Shown piece after piece: positions 53,739 to 63,258 of a stretch of 64,000 nucleotides of DNA. The position numbers were made by a program, and so were the translations under genes. A model generated the notes under the pieces. That model did no database searches, was not told the DNA's origin, and saw only the letters and a list, made by a program, of their open reading frames with translations. The DNA is from CAVQFO01 sp963711725 (lineage in GTDB: Bacteria; Pseudomonadota; Gammaproteobacteria; Nitrococcales; Aquisalimonadaceae). Positions within the stretch are counted from its first letter, which is position 1, and every line of letters starts with the position of its first letter. The stretch spans positions 1-64,000 of the forward strand of contig CAVQFO010000022.1 in the NCBI GenBank assembly GCA_963711725.1. The letters are read 5' to 3'.

Positions 53739-55613
53739 ATGAGCCAGGAGCTCGCAGTAAAACAGCAGTCGGCCGCTACCGCGCGCGAACGCCGTGAAGC
53801 GGTTGTGATCCGCTTCGCCGGCGATTCCGGCGACGGCATTCAGCTCACGGGCGCGCGCTTCACGCAGTCCACCGCGCTGATGGGTAACGACCTGGCCACG
53901 CTGCCGAACTTCCCGGCCGAGATTCGCGCGCCGGCGGGCACGACCTTCGGTGTATCGTCCTTCCAGATTCGTTTCGCCGCCCACAAGGTCACCACGCCAG
54001 GCGATACGCCCGACGTGCTGGTCGCCATGAACCCGGCGGCATTGAAGGTTCACCTGCCCGATCTGCGTCGGGGTGGCACGCTGCTGGTCAACAGCGGCGC
54101 CTTTGGCAAGCGCAACCTGGCCAAGGCCGGTTACGAATCCAATCCGCTGGAGGACGGCAGCCTGGACGGCTACAACGTGCTGGACATCGATGTGGGCGCG
54201 CTCACCGAGCAGGCCGTGGAGGGCCTGGGGTTGACCAAGCCCGAAGCCCAGCGCTGCAAGAACATGTGGTCCCTGGGGCTGCTCTCCTGGATGTACGGGC
54301 GTGACTACGATTCCAGCGTGGAGTGGCTGAAGAAGCGTTTTGCGGATCAGCCCAACATTGCCGAGGCCAATATCGCCGCCCTGGAAGCGGGTCACGCCTA
54401 TGGCGAGACCGCCGAGATCGAGCCCTCCCTGCCGGCCTTCGAGGTTCCGGAAGCGGAGGCGCAGCCCGGTTTGTACCGGACGGTGACCGGTACCGAGGGT
54501 CTGTCCTGGGGGCTGCTCACCGGGGCATCCAAGGCGGGGCTGGAACTGTTTTTCGGCTCGTATCCCATTACGCCGGCCTCAACGCTGCTGCACTCGCTTT
54601 CCAAGCTGCGGGACTACGGAGTGCTGACGTTCCAGGCCGAGGACGAAATCGCGGCAGTGTGCGCCTCCATTGGCGCGTCCTATGCCGGCCAGCTGGGTGT
54701 GACCTCCAGTTCCGGCCCCGGTGTCGCCCTCAAGGGCGAGGCCATCGGTCTGGCCGTGGCCACGGAGCTGCCTCTGGTGGTGGTGAACTGCCAGCGTGCC
54801 GGGCCGTCCACCGGGCTGCCCACGAAGACCGAACAGGCGGATCTGTATCAGGCCCTGTACGGCCGCAACGGCGATGCGCCCCTGCCCGTGCTGGCCGCGG
54901 CCACGCCCGGCGACAGTTTCTACACGGCTGTCGAGGCCGTGCGCATCGCGACCCGTTACATGACGCCGGTGATTCTGCTGGCCGACGGCTACCTGGTGAA
55001 TGCCTCGGAGCCCTGGCAGCTGCCGGACGTCAACGAGATCGAGGAATTTCCCGTGAAGTTCCGCCACGATCCCGAAGGTTTTCATCCGTTCCTGCGCGAT
55101 CCCGAGACCCTGGCCCGCGTCTGGGCCGTGCCGGGCACTCCGGGCCTGGAGCACCGTGTCGGCGGCCTGGAGCGGGCCTACGATTCCGGTCATATCTCCT
55201 ACGACCCGGACAACCACCAACGCATGACCGACACCCGCGCCGCCAAGATCAAGGGCATCGCCCGCGATGTGCCGCCCCAGGCGGTGGCCGCCGGTGCCGA
55301 GCGGGGCAAGGTGGCCGTGGTGGGCTGGGGTTCCACCTTCGGCGCCATCAACGAGGCCGTGCGCCGGCTGGTGGATCAGGGTGAGGACGTGGCCCATATC
55401 CACATCCGCTACCTGAACCCGTTCCCGGCCAACCTGGGCGAACTGCTCAAGGGCTTCGACAAGGTGCTGGTGCCGGAACTGAACAACGGCCAGTTGGTGA
55501 ACGTGCTGCGTTCCGAATTCCTGATTCCCGCCGAGGGGCTGAGCCAGGTTACCGGCTTGCCGTTCAAGGTGGACGACCTGGAAGCCGCCATCCGCGCGCG
55601 CCTGGAGGGCTGA
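53739..55613 (+). CDS. korA: 2-oxoglutarate/2-oxoacid:ferredoxin oxidoreductase, fused gamma-alpha subunit
   Basis: The 624-residue protein begins with the gamma domain (VVIRFAGDSGDGIQLTGARFTQ) and continues into the alpha domain (GLLTGASKAGLELFFGSYPITPAST, then FQAEDEIAAVCASIGASYAGQLGVTSSSGPG). The YPITPAS stretch contacts the thiamine cofactor. It oxidises a 2-oxoacid to acyl-CoA while reducing ferredoxin. The ATG follows AAAGG; it is one base from korB in the same operon and divergent from the sulfite/nitrite reductase. The exact 2-oxoacid is inferred. Confidence 0.93.
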   Translation: MSQELAVKQQSAATARERREAVVIRFAGDSGDGIQLTGARFTQSTALMGNDLATLPNFPAEIRAPAGTTFGVSSFQIRFAAHKVTTPGDTPDVLVAMNPAALKVHLPDLRRGGTLLVNSGAFGKRNLAKAGYESNPLEDGSLDGYNVLDIDVGALTEQAVEGLGLTKPEAQRCKNMWSLGLLSWMYGRDYDSSVEWLKKRFADQPNIAEANIAALEAGHAYGETAEIEPSLPAFEVPEAEAQPGLYRTVTGTEGLSWGLLTGASKAGLELFFGSYPITPASTLLHSLSKLRDYGVLTFQAEDEIAAVCASIGASYAGQLGVTSSSGPGVALKGEAIGLAVATELPLVVVNCQRAGPSTGLPTKTEQADLYQALYGRNGDAPLPVLAAATPGDSFYTAVEAVRIATRYMTPVILLADGYLVNASEPWQLPDVNEIEEFPVKFRHDPEGFHPFLRDPETLARVWAVPGTPGLEHRVGGLERAYDSGHISYDPDNHQRMTDTRAAKIKGIARDVPPQAVAAGAERGKVAVVGWGSTFGAINEAVRRLVDQGEDVAHIHIRYLNPFPANLGELLKGFDKVLVPELNNGQLVNVLRSEFLIPAEGLSQVTGLPFKVDDLEAAIRARLEG

Positions 55614-55614
55614 G

Positions 55615-56631
55615 ATGACTGCCGCGACGAAACTCAAACCCGCCGATTTCTCCTCGGATCAACAGGTCCGCTGGTGCCCCGGCTGCGGCGACTATGCCAT
55701 CCTCAAGAGCCTGCAGCGCACCCTGGCCGATCTGGATACGCCCAAGGAAAACCACGTGTTTATCTCCGGTATCGGCTGCTCCTCGCGCCTGCCGTATTAC
55801 ATGGACACCTACGGTTTCCATACCATCCACGGCCGTGCCCCGGCCATCGCCAGCGGCGTGAAGCTGGCCAACCCGGAGCTGGACGTGTGGTTGATCACCG
55901 GCGACGGCGACGGCCTGTCCATCGGCGGCAACCACATGCTGCATGCCCTGCGCCGCAACGTGAACATGCAGATCCTGTTGTTCAACAACGAGATCTACGG
56001 CCTGACCAAGGGGCAGTATTCCCCCACCTCCCGCGCGGGAACCATGTCGCCGTCCACGCCGGGCGGTTCCCTGGATGCGCCGGTGGAACCGGTGCCTTTC
56101 GCGCTGGGCGCCGGCGCGCGTTTTGTGGCCCGGGTGATCGACAATGACCAAAAGCGCATGCCCGAGATCCTCAGGCGCGCCCACGACCATCTGGGCGCCT
56201 CCTTCGTGGAAATCTTCCAGAACTGTATCGTCTACAACGACCGCGTGTTCGCCGATTTCACCGACCGCGACGTGGCCGCCGACCGCCAGCTGCATGTGGA
56301 GCACGGCCAACCCATGGTCTTCGGCGCCGACAAGGACAAGGGCCTTCGCATCAAGCCGGGCACCCTGGAGCTGGAAGTGGTGACGTTGGGTGAGAACGGT
56401 ATCGGCGAAGACGATCTGCTGGTCCACGACGAGACCAATCCCGTGATCGCGGATCTGCTGGCCAAGCTGCGTCCGCCCGAGTTCCCCATGGTTCTCGGCG
56501 TGCTGTACTGCGAGCCCACCGCCAGCTACGACCGCCAGGTCCACGCCCGGCCCCATGAGCGCAAGCCGGCCGGCGCCGACGCGCTGAACCGGTTGATGCG
56601 GCAGGGGAATACCTGGACGGTTGTTGAGTAG
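55615..56631 (+). CDS. korB: 2-oxoglutarate/2-oxoacid:ferredoxin oxidoreductase, beta subunit
   Basis: The 338-residue protein carries the thiamine-diphosphate motif (ITGDGDGLSIGGNHMLHALRRNVNMQILLFNNEIYGLTKGQYSPTS in order) and the cluster Cys residues in RWCPGCGDYAIL and GIGCSSRLP. It binds thiamine diphosphate and one [4Fe-4S] cluster and completes the enzyme with KorA. Its start lies one base after the korA stop. Confidence 0.95.
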   Translation: MTAATKLKPADFSSDQQVRWCPGCGDYAILKSLQRTLADLDTPKENHVFISGIGCSSRLPYYMDTYGFHTIHGRAPAIASGVKLANPELDVWLITGDGDGLSIGGNHMLHALRRNVNMQILLFNNEIYGLTKGQYSPTSRAGTMSPSTPGGSLDAPVEPVPFALGAGARFVARVIDNDQKRMPEILRRAHDHLGASFVEIFQNCIVYNDRVFADFTDRDVAADRQLHVEHGQPMVFGADKDKGLRIKPGTLELEVVTLGENGIGEDDLLVHDETNPVIADLLAKLRPPEFPMVLGVLYCEPTASYDRQVHARPHERKPAGADALNRLMRQGNTWTVVE

Positions 56632-56990
56632 TTCGTTAGAGACGCCTGTTATGGAAACCCTGATTTAATCGTCATTCCCGCGAAGGCGGGAATCTAGCCT
56701 CTTTCAAAGACAAGGATTCCCGCCTTCGCGGGAATGACGACAAAGCGTTCGATCAGCGTTTCCCCAGAACCATCAAGAGCTTGCGGCTTCGCCGGATTGG
56801 TGGGTTACGCTTCGCTAACCCACCCTACATTGATTCATTCGCCTTCTTGCTCCCCTCGCCCCTGGCGGGAGAGGGGCTGGGGGAGAGGGGGTGTTCACCC
56901 GGCACAAGCCGCCCCCCCTTCGTGTCCTTCACGGTTTAACCGCTCGTCTCCTCTTGATTTTCACCCACCACGCGCCCATTCTTGATCTTA
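56632..56990. repeat. Spacer with dRS3-like pair, hairpin A6 and block B4
   Basis: A dRS3-like inverted pair lies at 56671-56738 (units ATTCCC-N8-GGGAAT at 56673 and 56716). Hairpin A6 (GGTGGGTTACGCTTCGC and TAACCCACCCTACATTGATT) is at 56799-56835, and a family-B block at 56849-56891. No coding frame looks real. Confidence 0.85.
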
Positions 56991-56995
56991 GTCAA

Positions 56996-57016
56996 CCCCA
57001 CCCCGGGTGGGGTGGG
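56996..57016 (+). promoter_or_regulatory. GC-rich near-palindrome before copZ, candidate CsoR operator
   Basis: CCCCACCCCGGG is followed by TGGGGTGGG, a C-tract/G-tract near-palindrome of the kind bound by CsoR/RcnR regulators. It ends 38 bases before the copZ start, and a csoR-like gene is the second gene of the operon. TAAAAT directly after it could be a -10 element. Confidence 0.55.
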
Positions 57017-57054
57017 TAAAATCGCAGAACACTCATCGACGGGAGGCGACCCCC

Positions 57055-57255
57055 ATGATCAAACTGAACGTTACCGGCATGACCTGCGGCCACTGCGAGA
57101 AGGCGGTCGAGAAAGCTCTGGGTGAAGTGCCCGGCGTGGAAAAGGTGGTCAAGGTCAGCCGTGAATCCGAGGAGGCGGTGGTGGAAGGCAACGCCGATAC
57201 CGCGGCCCTGATCGCGGCCATTGAAGAGGAAGGTTACGAGGCGAAGGTGGCGTAA
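57055..57255 (+). CDS. copZ: CopZ-like copper chaperone (HMA domain)
   Basis: The 66-residue protein is one heavy-metal-associated domain with the metal motif GMTCGHC (Cys residues near 12 and 15) and the usual beta-alpha-beta order. It carries Cu(I) in the cytosol to the P-type ATPase. GGGAGG precedes the ATG; the stop overlaps the next start by one base (TAATG). Confidence 0.93.
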   Translation: MIKLNVTGMTCGHCEKAVEKALGEVPGVEKVVKVSRESEEAVVEGNADTAALIAAIEEEGYEAKVA

Positions 57256-57557
57256 TGGCGGCCCCCGCGCATGGCAGCCATTGCGCGCTGCGGTTGGACC
57301 CGGCGGTGCGCGAGGACGCGCGTCGGCGGCTGCTCTCGGTCAAGGGGCATGTGGAAGGCGTGCTGCGCATGCTGGAGAACGAGGAAGTCTACTGCGTGGA
57401 CGTACTCAAGCAGCTCAAAGCCGTGGGCGGCGCGCTCAACAAGGTCGGCGGGCTGGTGCTGCGCAGTCACCTACAGAACCATGTGGTTACCGCCCACGAG
57501 CGCGGCGACACCGAGCAGGTGGTCGACGAATTGATGGAAGTACTGAAATATCGATGA
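57255..57557 (+). CDS. csoR: CsoR/RcnR-family metal-sensing repressor
   Basis: The 100-residue all-helical protein fits the CsoR/RcnR family (RRRLLSVKGHVEGVLRMLEN and VLKQLKAVGGALNKVG). Ligand positions read Cys47, His72 and His76: Cys-His-His instead of the usual Cys-His-Cys of copper sensors, as also known for Thermus CsoR and similar to RcnR. The N-terminus has additional His and Cys (HGSHC). Position between copZ and copA argues for copper sensing; other metals are possible. Confidence 0.9.
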   Translation: MAAPAHGSHCALRLDPAVREDARRRLLSVKGHVEGVLRMLENEEVYCVDVLKQLKAVGGALNKVGGLVLRSHLQNHVVTAHERGDTEQVVDELMEVLKYR

Positions 57558-57587
57558 AACGGGGCGGGGCCCCGGCGAGGTAGCGTG

Positions 57588-60033
57588 ATGGCAACGGAAG
57601 TGAGTTTCGGCGTTAAGGGGATGACCTGCGCCTCCTGCGTGAGTCGGGTGGAACGTGCGCTGAAGAAGCAGGCGGGCGTGTCCGCGGCGAGCGTGAATCT
57701 GGCGACGGAGAAGGCCACCGTGGCCTTCGATCCCGAGGCCGGGGGCGACGTCTGCACCCTGTTGGACGCCGTGAACGATGCCGGTTACGAGGCCGTGGCC
57801 GCCGAGGACGAAATCGGGGTGCGGGGAATGACCTGCGCTTCGTGCGTCACCCGGGTGGAAAAGGCGATCCGCAAGCTGCCCGGAGTGCTGGAGGCCAGCG
57901 TGAACCTGGCGACCGAGAAGGCGTCCGTGCGCTACCTGCCGGAGGCGGTCAGCCTGGCCCGGATCGGGGAGGCCATCAAGGACGCCGGGTACGAGCCCGT
58001 GGAGACGAAGCCGGGACCAGGCGGAGCCTGCCGTGGACGAGGAATCCGCGGCGCTGCGCAAGCTGTTGATCTTCGCCGCCGCGTTCACCGTGCCCCTGGT
58101 GATTGTCGCCATGGGCAAGATGCTGCCGGGCCTGGGCCACGCTATGCGCGGGATCATGCCCGAGCGCGGCTGGATGTGGGTGGAGCTGCTGCTGGCCACG
58201 CCCGTGCAGTTCTACGCGGGCAGCCGCTTCTACAAGACGGGCTGGGCGGAGCTGCGCCATCTCAGCCCCGGCATGAACAGCCTGGTGATGATCGGCTCCA
58301 GCGCCGCCTATTTCTATTCCCTGCTGGCGCTGCTGGTGCCGCAGATCTTTCCGGAAGGCACGGACCAGACCTATTTCGAGGCGGCCGGTGTGATCGTGAC
58401 CTTGATCCTGCTGGGCCGGTATCTCGAGCACATCGCCCGGGGCCGGACCTCGGATGCCATCAAGAAGCTGATGCGCCTGCAGGCCAAGACCGCCCGCGTG
58501 GAGCGCGACGGCCAGGTGCAGGAGGTGCCGGTGGAGGCGGTGATCCCCGGCGACCGGATCATCGTGCGCCCCGGCGAACGCCTGCCGGTGGACGGTACGG
58601 TGGTTGAGGGCAGCTCCTACGTGGACGAGTCCATGATCTCCGGCGAGCCCGTGCCGGTGGCCAAGTCCGCCGGCGACGAGGTGGTGGGCGGCACCATCAA
58701 CAAGAATGGCTCGCTGACTTTCGAAGCCACCCGCGTGGGCGCCGATACCGTGCTCTCCCAGATCATCAAGATGGTGGAGAGCGCCCAGGCCGAGAAGCCG
58801 CCCATCCAGTTGCTGGCGGACAAGATCGCCGGCGTGTTCGTGCCGCTGGTGATCGCCGCCGCCGTGGTGACCTTCGGCGTCTGGCTGGTGTTCGGGCCCG
58901 CACCGGCCTTGTCGTTCGCCTTCGTGGCCGGTGTCAGCGTGCTGCTGATCGCCTGCCCCTGCGCCATGGGCCTGGCCACGCCCACCGCCATCATGGTCGG
59001 CACCGGCAAGGGCGCCGAGATGGGCGTGCTGTTCCGCCGCGGCGCAGCGCTGGAAACCCTGGCCAAGGCCGACGTGGTGGTGATGGACAAGACCGGCACG
59101 CTCACCCAGGGCCGCCCTGAACTCACCGATCTGCAGGTGATCGACGGCGCGGAGGACGACGCCCTGCGCCTGATCGCCGCCGTGGAGGCGCGCAGCGAAC
59201 ACCCCGTGGCCGAGGCCATTGTGCGCGGCGCCGAGCAGCGCGGCCTAGCCCTCCCCGAGGTCGAGGGTTTCGAGGCGGAGGCCGGCTACGGCGTGCGTGG
59301 CCGTGTGGAAGGCAAAGAGGTGCACATCGGCGCCGACCGCTATATGCAACATCTGGGCGTGGGCCTGAGTTCGGTCGCCGATACGGCCCGAGGACTGGCC
59401 GAACAGGCCAAGACACCGCTCTACGCCGCCGTGGACGGCCGGTTGTTGGCGGTGATCGCCGTGGCCGATCCGCTGAAGGAAGGCAGCCGCGAGGCGGTCG
59501 CCAGCCTTCAGGCCCTGGGCCTGGAAGTGGCCATGCTCACCGGCGACAACCGTGCCACGGCTCAGGCTATTGCCCGCCAAGTGGGGATCGACCGGGTCGT
59601 GGCCGAGGTGCTGCCGGATCAGAAGTCTGCCGAGGTGAAGAAACTCCAGGGCGAAGGCCGCAGCGTGGTGTTCGTGGGCGACGGCATCAACGACGCCCCG
59701 GCCCTGGCCCAGGCGAATGCCGGCATCGCCATCGGTACCGGCACGGATATCGCTATCGAAGCCGGCGACGTGGTGCTCATGCGCGGCGACCTGCGCGGCA
59801 TCGTCAACGCCGTGGCCCTGTCGCGCCGCACCCGGCGGACCATTCTCCTGAATTTCCTGTGGGCCTACGGGTACAACGTGGTGTTGATTCCCGTGGCGGC
59901 GGGGATTCTGTATCCGTTCAACGGCTTCCTGTTGAATCCCATGCTGGCCGCGGGGGCGATGAGTTTGTCCAGCATCTTTGTGCTGAGCAATTCGCTGCGG
60001 TTGCGGCGGTTTCGGGCGGTTGCGGCGGGGTGA
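57588..60033 (+). CDS. copA: Copper-translocating P-type ATPase CopA (one frameshift)
   Basis: Two HMA domains (GMTCASCVSRVE and GMTCASCVTRVE) are in one frame; the membrane and catalytic parts are in another. Removing one base at about 58015-58024 joins VETKPG to EPAVDEESAALRKLLIF, giving about 814 residues. The transport motif is ACPCAMG, the phosphorylation motif DKTGTLTQ, then SEHPVAEAI, the TGDN loop and GDGINDAPAL. It exports Cu(I) from the cytosol. The indel is in an otherwise perfect gene, so sequencing error is likely. GAGG precedes the ATG. Confidence 0.93.
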
Positions 60034-60416
60034 TTCGGTTGACGCTTTAAACCACGAAGGGCATGTAGAGAAAGAACAGGCCGGCCGGATTGGCGTACCG
60101 TAATCCGATAGGGTCTTGCGGCTTCGCCGGGATGGTGGGTTACGCTTCGCTAACCCACCCTACATTGATTCATCCGCTTTGTTGCTCCCCTCGCCCCTGG
60201 CGGGAGAGGGGTTGGGGGAGAGGGGGGTAATCATCAGGCAATGCGGCGCACCCTTTGCTCCCTTCGCGATCTTCGTGTCCTTCGTGGTTTAACTGATCTC
60301 CCATGTAGGTCGGATTAGCGTAGCGTAATCCGACAGGGTCTTGCGGCTTCGCCGGATTGGTGGGTTACGCTTCGCTAACCCACCCTACATCGAATGGACC
60401 GTCCTGTTTTCCCGCC
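60034..60416. repeat. Repeat-filled spacer (hairpins A7, A8, block B5, GTAGGTCGGATTA palindrome)
   Basis: Hairpin A7 (GGTGGGTTACGCTTCGC and TAACCCACC) lies at 60134-60160, a family-B block at 60183-60227, a GTAGGTCGGATTA-GCGTAGCG-TAATCCGAC palindrome at 60305-60333, and hairpin A8 at 60359-60390. Before A7 a degenerate GGATTGGCGTACCGTAATCC copy lies near 60091-60110. No coding frame looks real. Confidence 0.85.
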
Positions 60417-61241
60417 TCAGGTCGTCCAATCCACCAACCCCGTATACGCCGTCAGCAGCACCACCGCCCCGAACGCGATCCGATACCACGCGAACACCGT
60501 GAAGTCGTGGCGCGAGATGTAGCGCAACAACCCCCGCACGGCGAAGAAGGCGGCGATGAACGAGGTGACGATGCCGACCAGGAACAGCAAGCTGTCGCTC
60601 GGGTCCAGCAGATCCCGGTGCTTGATCAGGTCGTAGAACGACGCGGCGGTGAGCGTGGGGATGGCGAGGAAGAACGAGAACTCCGTGGCGGCCTTGCGGG
60701 ACAGCCCGAAGAACAGGCCGCCGATGATGGTTGCGCCGGAGCGGGAGGTGCCGGGGATCAGGGCGAAGCACTGGGCGAAACCCACTTTCAGGGCGTCCTT
60801 CCAGTTCATGTCGTCCACGTCGTGGACGCGCACCACATGTTCGCGGCGCTCGGCCCACAGGATCAGGAAGGCACCGACGATGAAGGCGGTGGCCACGGGA
60901 ACCGGGGCGAACAGATGGGCCTTGATGGCCTTGGCGAACATCAGGCCGATCACTGCGGCGGGAATGAACGCGATGCCGACGTTGAATGCGAATTTGCGCG
61001 CCTGGGGGCTGGTGGGCAACCCCACGGTCACGGCGATCAGCTTGCTGCGGTACTCCCAGCACACGGCGAGGATGGCTCCGAACTGGATGAATATCTCGAA
61101 CACCCCCCGGCGGGCGGGGTCCATGAAGTTCAGGATGTCTCCGGTAATGATCAGGTGGCCGGTGCTGGAGATGGGCAGGAATTCCGTAAGGCCTTCGACC
61201 ACGCCCATGATCACGGCCTTGAGCAGCAGGAGCAGATCCAT
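60417..61241 (-). CDS. uppP: Undecaprenyl-diphosphatase UppP/BacA
   Basis: The 274-residue protein has about eight membrane helices and the family motifs GVVEGLTEFLPISSTGHLI at the N-terminus and PGTSRSGATIIGGLFFGLSRKAATEFSFFLAIPT in the middle; Glu and Arg in these form the active site. It dephosphorylates undecaprenyl diphosphate for reuse in peptidoglycan and other envelope polymers. It stands alone, with repeat DNA downstream. Confidence 0.96.
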   Translation of the reverse strand: MDLLLLLKAVIMGVVEGLTEFLPISSTGHLIITGDILNFMDPARRGVFEIFIQFGAILAVCWEYRSKLIAVTVGLPTSPQARKFAFNVGIAFIPAAVIGLMFAKAIKAHLFAPVPVATAFIVGAFLILWAERREHVVRVHDVDDMNWKDALKVGFAQCFALIPGTSRSGATIIGGLFFGLSRKAATEFSFFLAIPTLTAASFYDLIKHRDLLDPSDSLLFLVGIVTSFIAAFFAVRGLLRYISRHDFTVFAWYRIAFGAVVLLTAYTGLVDWTT

Positions 61242-61391
61242 CGTGAGTCCTTATTTAGGGTGAATGGCCACAAAGCCCCGGATGGTAGCCCGGTTGTTTT
61301 ACAAATTCACCTGACGATCACGTAACCACCCCGCTCTGCTATCGTCGTAACAGGGGCGTCGCATCGAAGACGCCGTTCGCGGGTAACGGTC

Positions 61392-62222
61392 ATGTCCGAT
61401 TTCATTCTCAGCCACGAACCGGCGGTCCGCCTGACGTTCTTCCTGGGCGTCCTGGTTGTGGTGGTGCTTGCGGAAACGCTTTTCCCGCGGCGAAAGCGCG
61501 GTTTCTCCCGCTGGCGGCGCTGGCCCAACAACATCGGCGTCGTGGCGCTGAATACCGTGTTGTTACGGCTTCTGTTCCCGGCCGCGGCCGTGGGGCTCGC
61601 GGTGCTGGCGGAACAGCGGGGTTGGGGTCTGCTCAACAACCTGCCCCTGGCGGGCTGGTTGGCCGTGCCCTTGGCGGTCATCGTGCTGGATCTGGTGATC
61701 TACCTGCAGCACGTGATGTTTCATGCCGTGCCCGCGTTGTGGCGGGTGCATCGCATGCACCATGCGGATCTGGATTTCGACGTGACCACCGGCGCGCGTT
61801 TTCATCCCATCGAAATCGTGTTGTCCATGATCATCAAGTTTGCCGCCGTCGTTGCATTGGGCGCCGCCCCCGTGGCGGTACTGACCTTCGAGGTGCTGCT
61901 CAACGCCACATCGATGTTCAATCACGCCAATCTGCGCCTGCCCACCCCGCTCGATCGCGTCTTGCGCTGGTTCGTGGTGACGCCGGACATGCACCGGGTG
62001 CATCACTCCATCGTGGTGCGGGAAACCAACAGCAACTTCGGCTTCAATCTGCCCTGGTGGGACCGGCTGCTGGGCACGTATCGGGATCAGCCGTCTGCCG
62101 GCCACAGCGGCATGATCATCGGCATCGAGCAGTTTCGGGACGAGGCGCAGCTGAGGCTGGACCGGATGCTGACCCAGCCGTTTCGCGAGCGCGCCGGGCG
62201 TTATCCCATCAACGGCCGCTGA
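61392..62222 (+). CDS. Sterol desaturase/fatty acid hydroxylase family membrane protein
   Basis: The 276-residue protein has the di-iron His clusters of the family: LQHVMFHAVPALWRVHRMHHADLDFD (HxxxH and HxxHH) and MFNHANLRLP with TPDMHRVHHS. Four hydrophobic segments place the site at the membrane face. The family hydroxylates or desaturates lipids with O2; the substrate in bacteria without sterols is usually unknown. Its 3' end overlaps the convergent binding-protein gene by 14 bases. Confidence 0.92.
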   Translation: MSDFILSHEPAVRLTFFLGVLVVVVLAETLFPRRKRGFSRWRRWPNNIGVVALNTVLLRLLFPAAAVGLAVLAEQRGWGLLNNLPLAGWLAVPLAVIVLDLVIYLQHVMFHAVPALWRVHRMHHADLDFDVTTGARFHPIEIVLSMIIKFAAVVALGAAPVAVLTFEVLLNATSMFNHANLRLPTPLDRVLRWFVVTPDMHRVHHSIVVRETNSNFGFNLPWWDRLLGTYRDQPSAGHSGMIIGIEQFRDEAQLRLDRMLTQPFRERAGRYPINGR

Positions 62223-63108
62223 GAGGGTGGTACCACAGCGCGGGATCGGTGGGGAAGTCCGGCGGCAGGACCGGATTGGTCAACTCCAGTACCGTGCGGT
62301 GGTTCAACGCCGCCGCGTCCAGGGCCGGCTGGAAGTGTTGCCGGAATACCCAATCGAATGTGCCGTCGGCCATGGCCGCTCGCAGGCCGGCTTCGATCCG
62401 GTCGGCCAGGGCCTTGTTGTTCGGCGCCACGAAGAAATAGAAGGCCGTGGGATAGTGAAGCGCCAAGTGCTGCTCCATGACCAGGCCGCTGTCGGGATGG
62501 GCCCGAAGCTCGATCTGCGCCTCGCGCACCGTGCGGGAGAAGTAGTCGATGTGTCCGTACTGCAGCATTGGGAACAGGCCTTCGTAGCTAGGCGCCGGGT
62601 AGACGTCCAGGCCATTGGCCATGAGGATCCGCGTATCCGGCCAGTCTTTCGCCTGCCCGCCCTTCAGGGCAGCCAGGGCCGCCAGCGTGTTCACATGGTT
62701 GAACTGCCGTTGATCGCCTTGCCGGATCAGCAGAACCCGCCAGCCGGCTAGCCCCTTTGCAAGGGGGATGGGGACCGCGCGCAGCAGCTTCTCGCGTTCC
62801 CGGCTGGTCATGGACCAAATGACGTCGATATCCCGGCCCCGCGACAACTGGACGATGGCGCGCCGCTGGGTCATGACGTCGTCGCTCGGGCGAAGCCTGA
62901 CCCCGATCCCCTCGTGGGCGAACACCAAGTGCAGCAGCGCCAGCGCGTAATCGCTGCGGGTATCGGCCGCGCTGGCCGCGCGGGGATAGACAAGCGTAGG
63001 CGGCTGCGCTGCGTGGACACCGGCCGCGCCCAACATGAGCGCGGTCGCGGCAACCAGACCAAACCAGCGGTGGCCGGAACGAGCTTCGGGGTTTGAGGTC
63101 GGATCCAT
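62209..63108 (-). CDS. Periplasmic substrate-binding-like protein
   Basis: The 299-residue precursor has a signal peptide (FGLVAATALMLGAAGVHAA) and a two-lobe binding-protein body of the SBP_bac_3-like type (RRAIVQLSRGRDIDVIWSMTSRERE, AGWRVLLIRQGD and YFSRTVREAQIEL). No ABC permease or ATPase is adjacent. It is divergent from a membrane sensor gene, a common arrangement where such proteins feed signals to the sensor. That link is inference. The upstream spacer is about 150 bases. Confidence 0.82.
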   Translation of the reverse strand: MDPTSNPEARSGHRWFGLVAATALMLGAAGVHAAQPPTLVYPRAASAADTRSDYALALLHLVFAHEGIGVRLRPSDDVMTQRRAIVQLSRGRDIDVIWSMTSREREKLLRAVPIPLAKGLAGWRVLLIRQGDQRQFNHVNTLAALAALKGGQAKDWPDTRILMANGLDVYPAPSYEGLFPMLQYGHIDYFSRTVREAQIELRAHPDSGLVMEQHLALHYPTAFYFFVAPNNKALADRIEAGLRAAMADGTFDWVFRQHFQPALDAAALNHRTVLELTNPVLPPDFPTDPALWYHPLSGR

Positions 63109-63258
63109 GGAATTGCCCGCTCTGTGAGGCGCGTTGGGTCAACCTTCGCTGAAAGCCTCTATTGTGACAAGATGAAAATCCGGGCCAGCCGCGTTGCGGC
63201 GCCGATGTAGCCGATTGCGGCCTGGCCGACTCGTGATCCATGGAGCAAGGACTTCTTG

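Noticed and set aside
60131..60394. Repeats near copA considered as a CRISPR array
   Set aside because: Units are palindromic, differ in type, and spacing is irregular; no cas genes are present.
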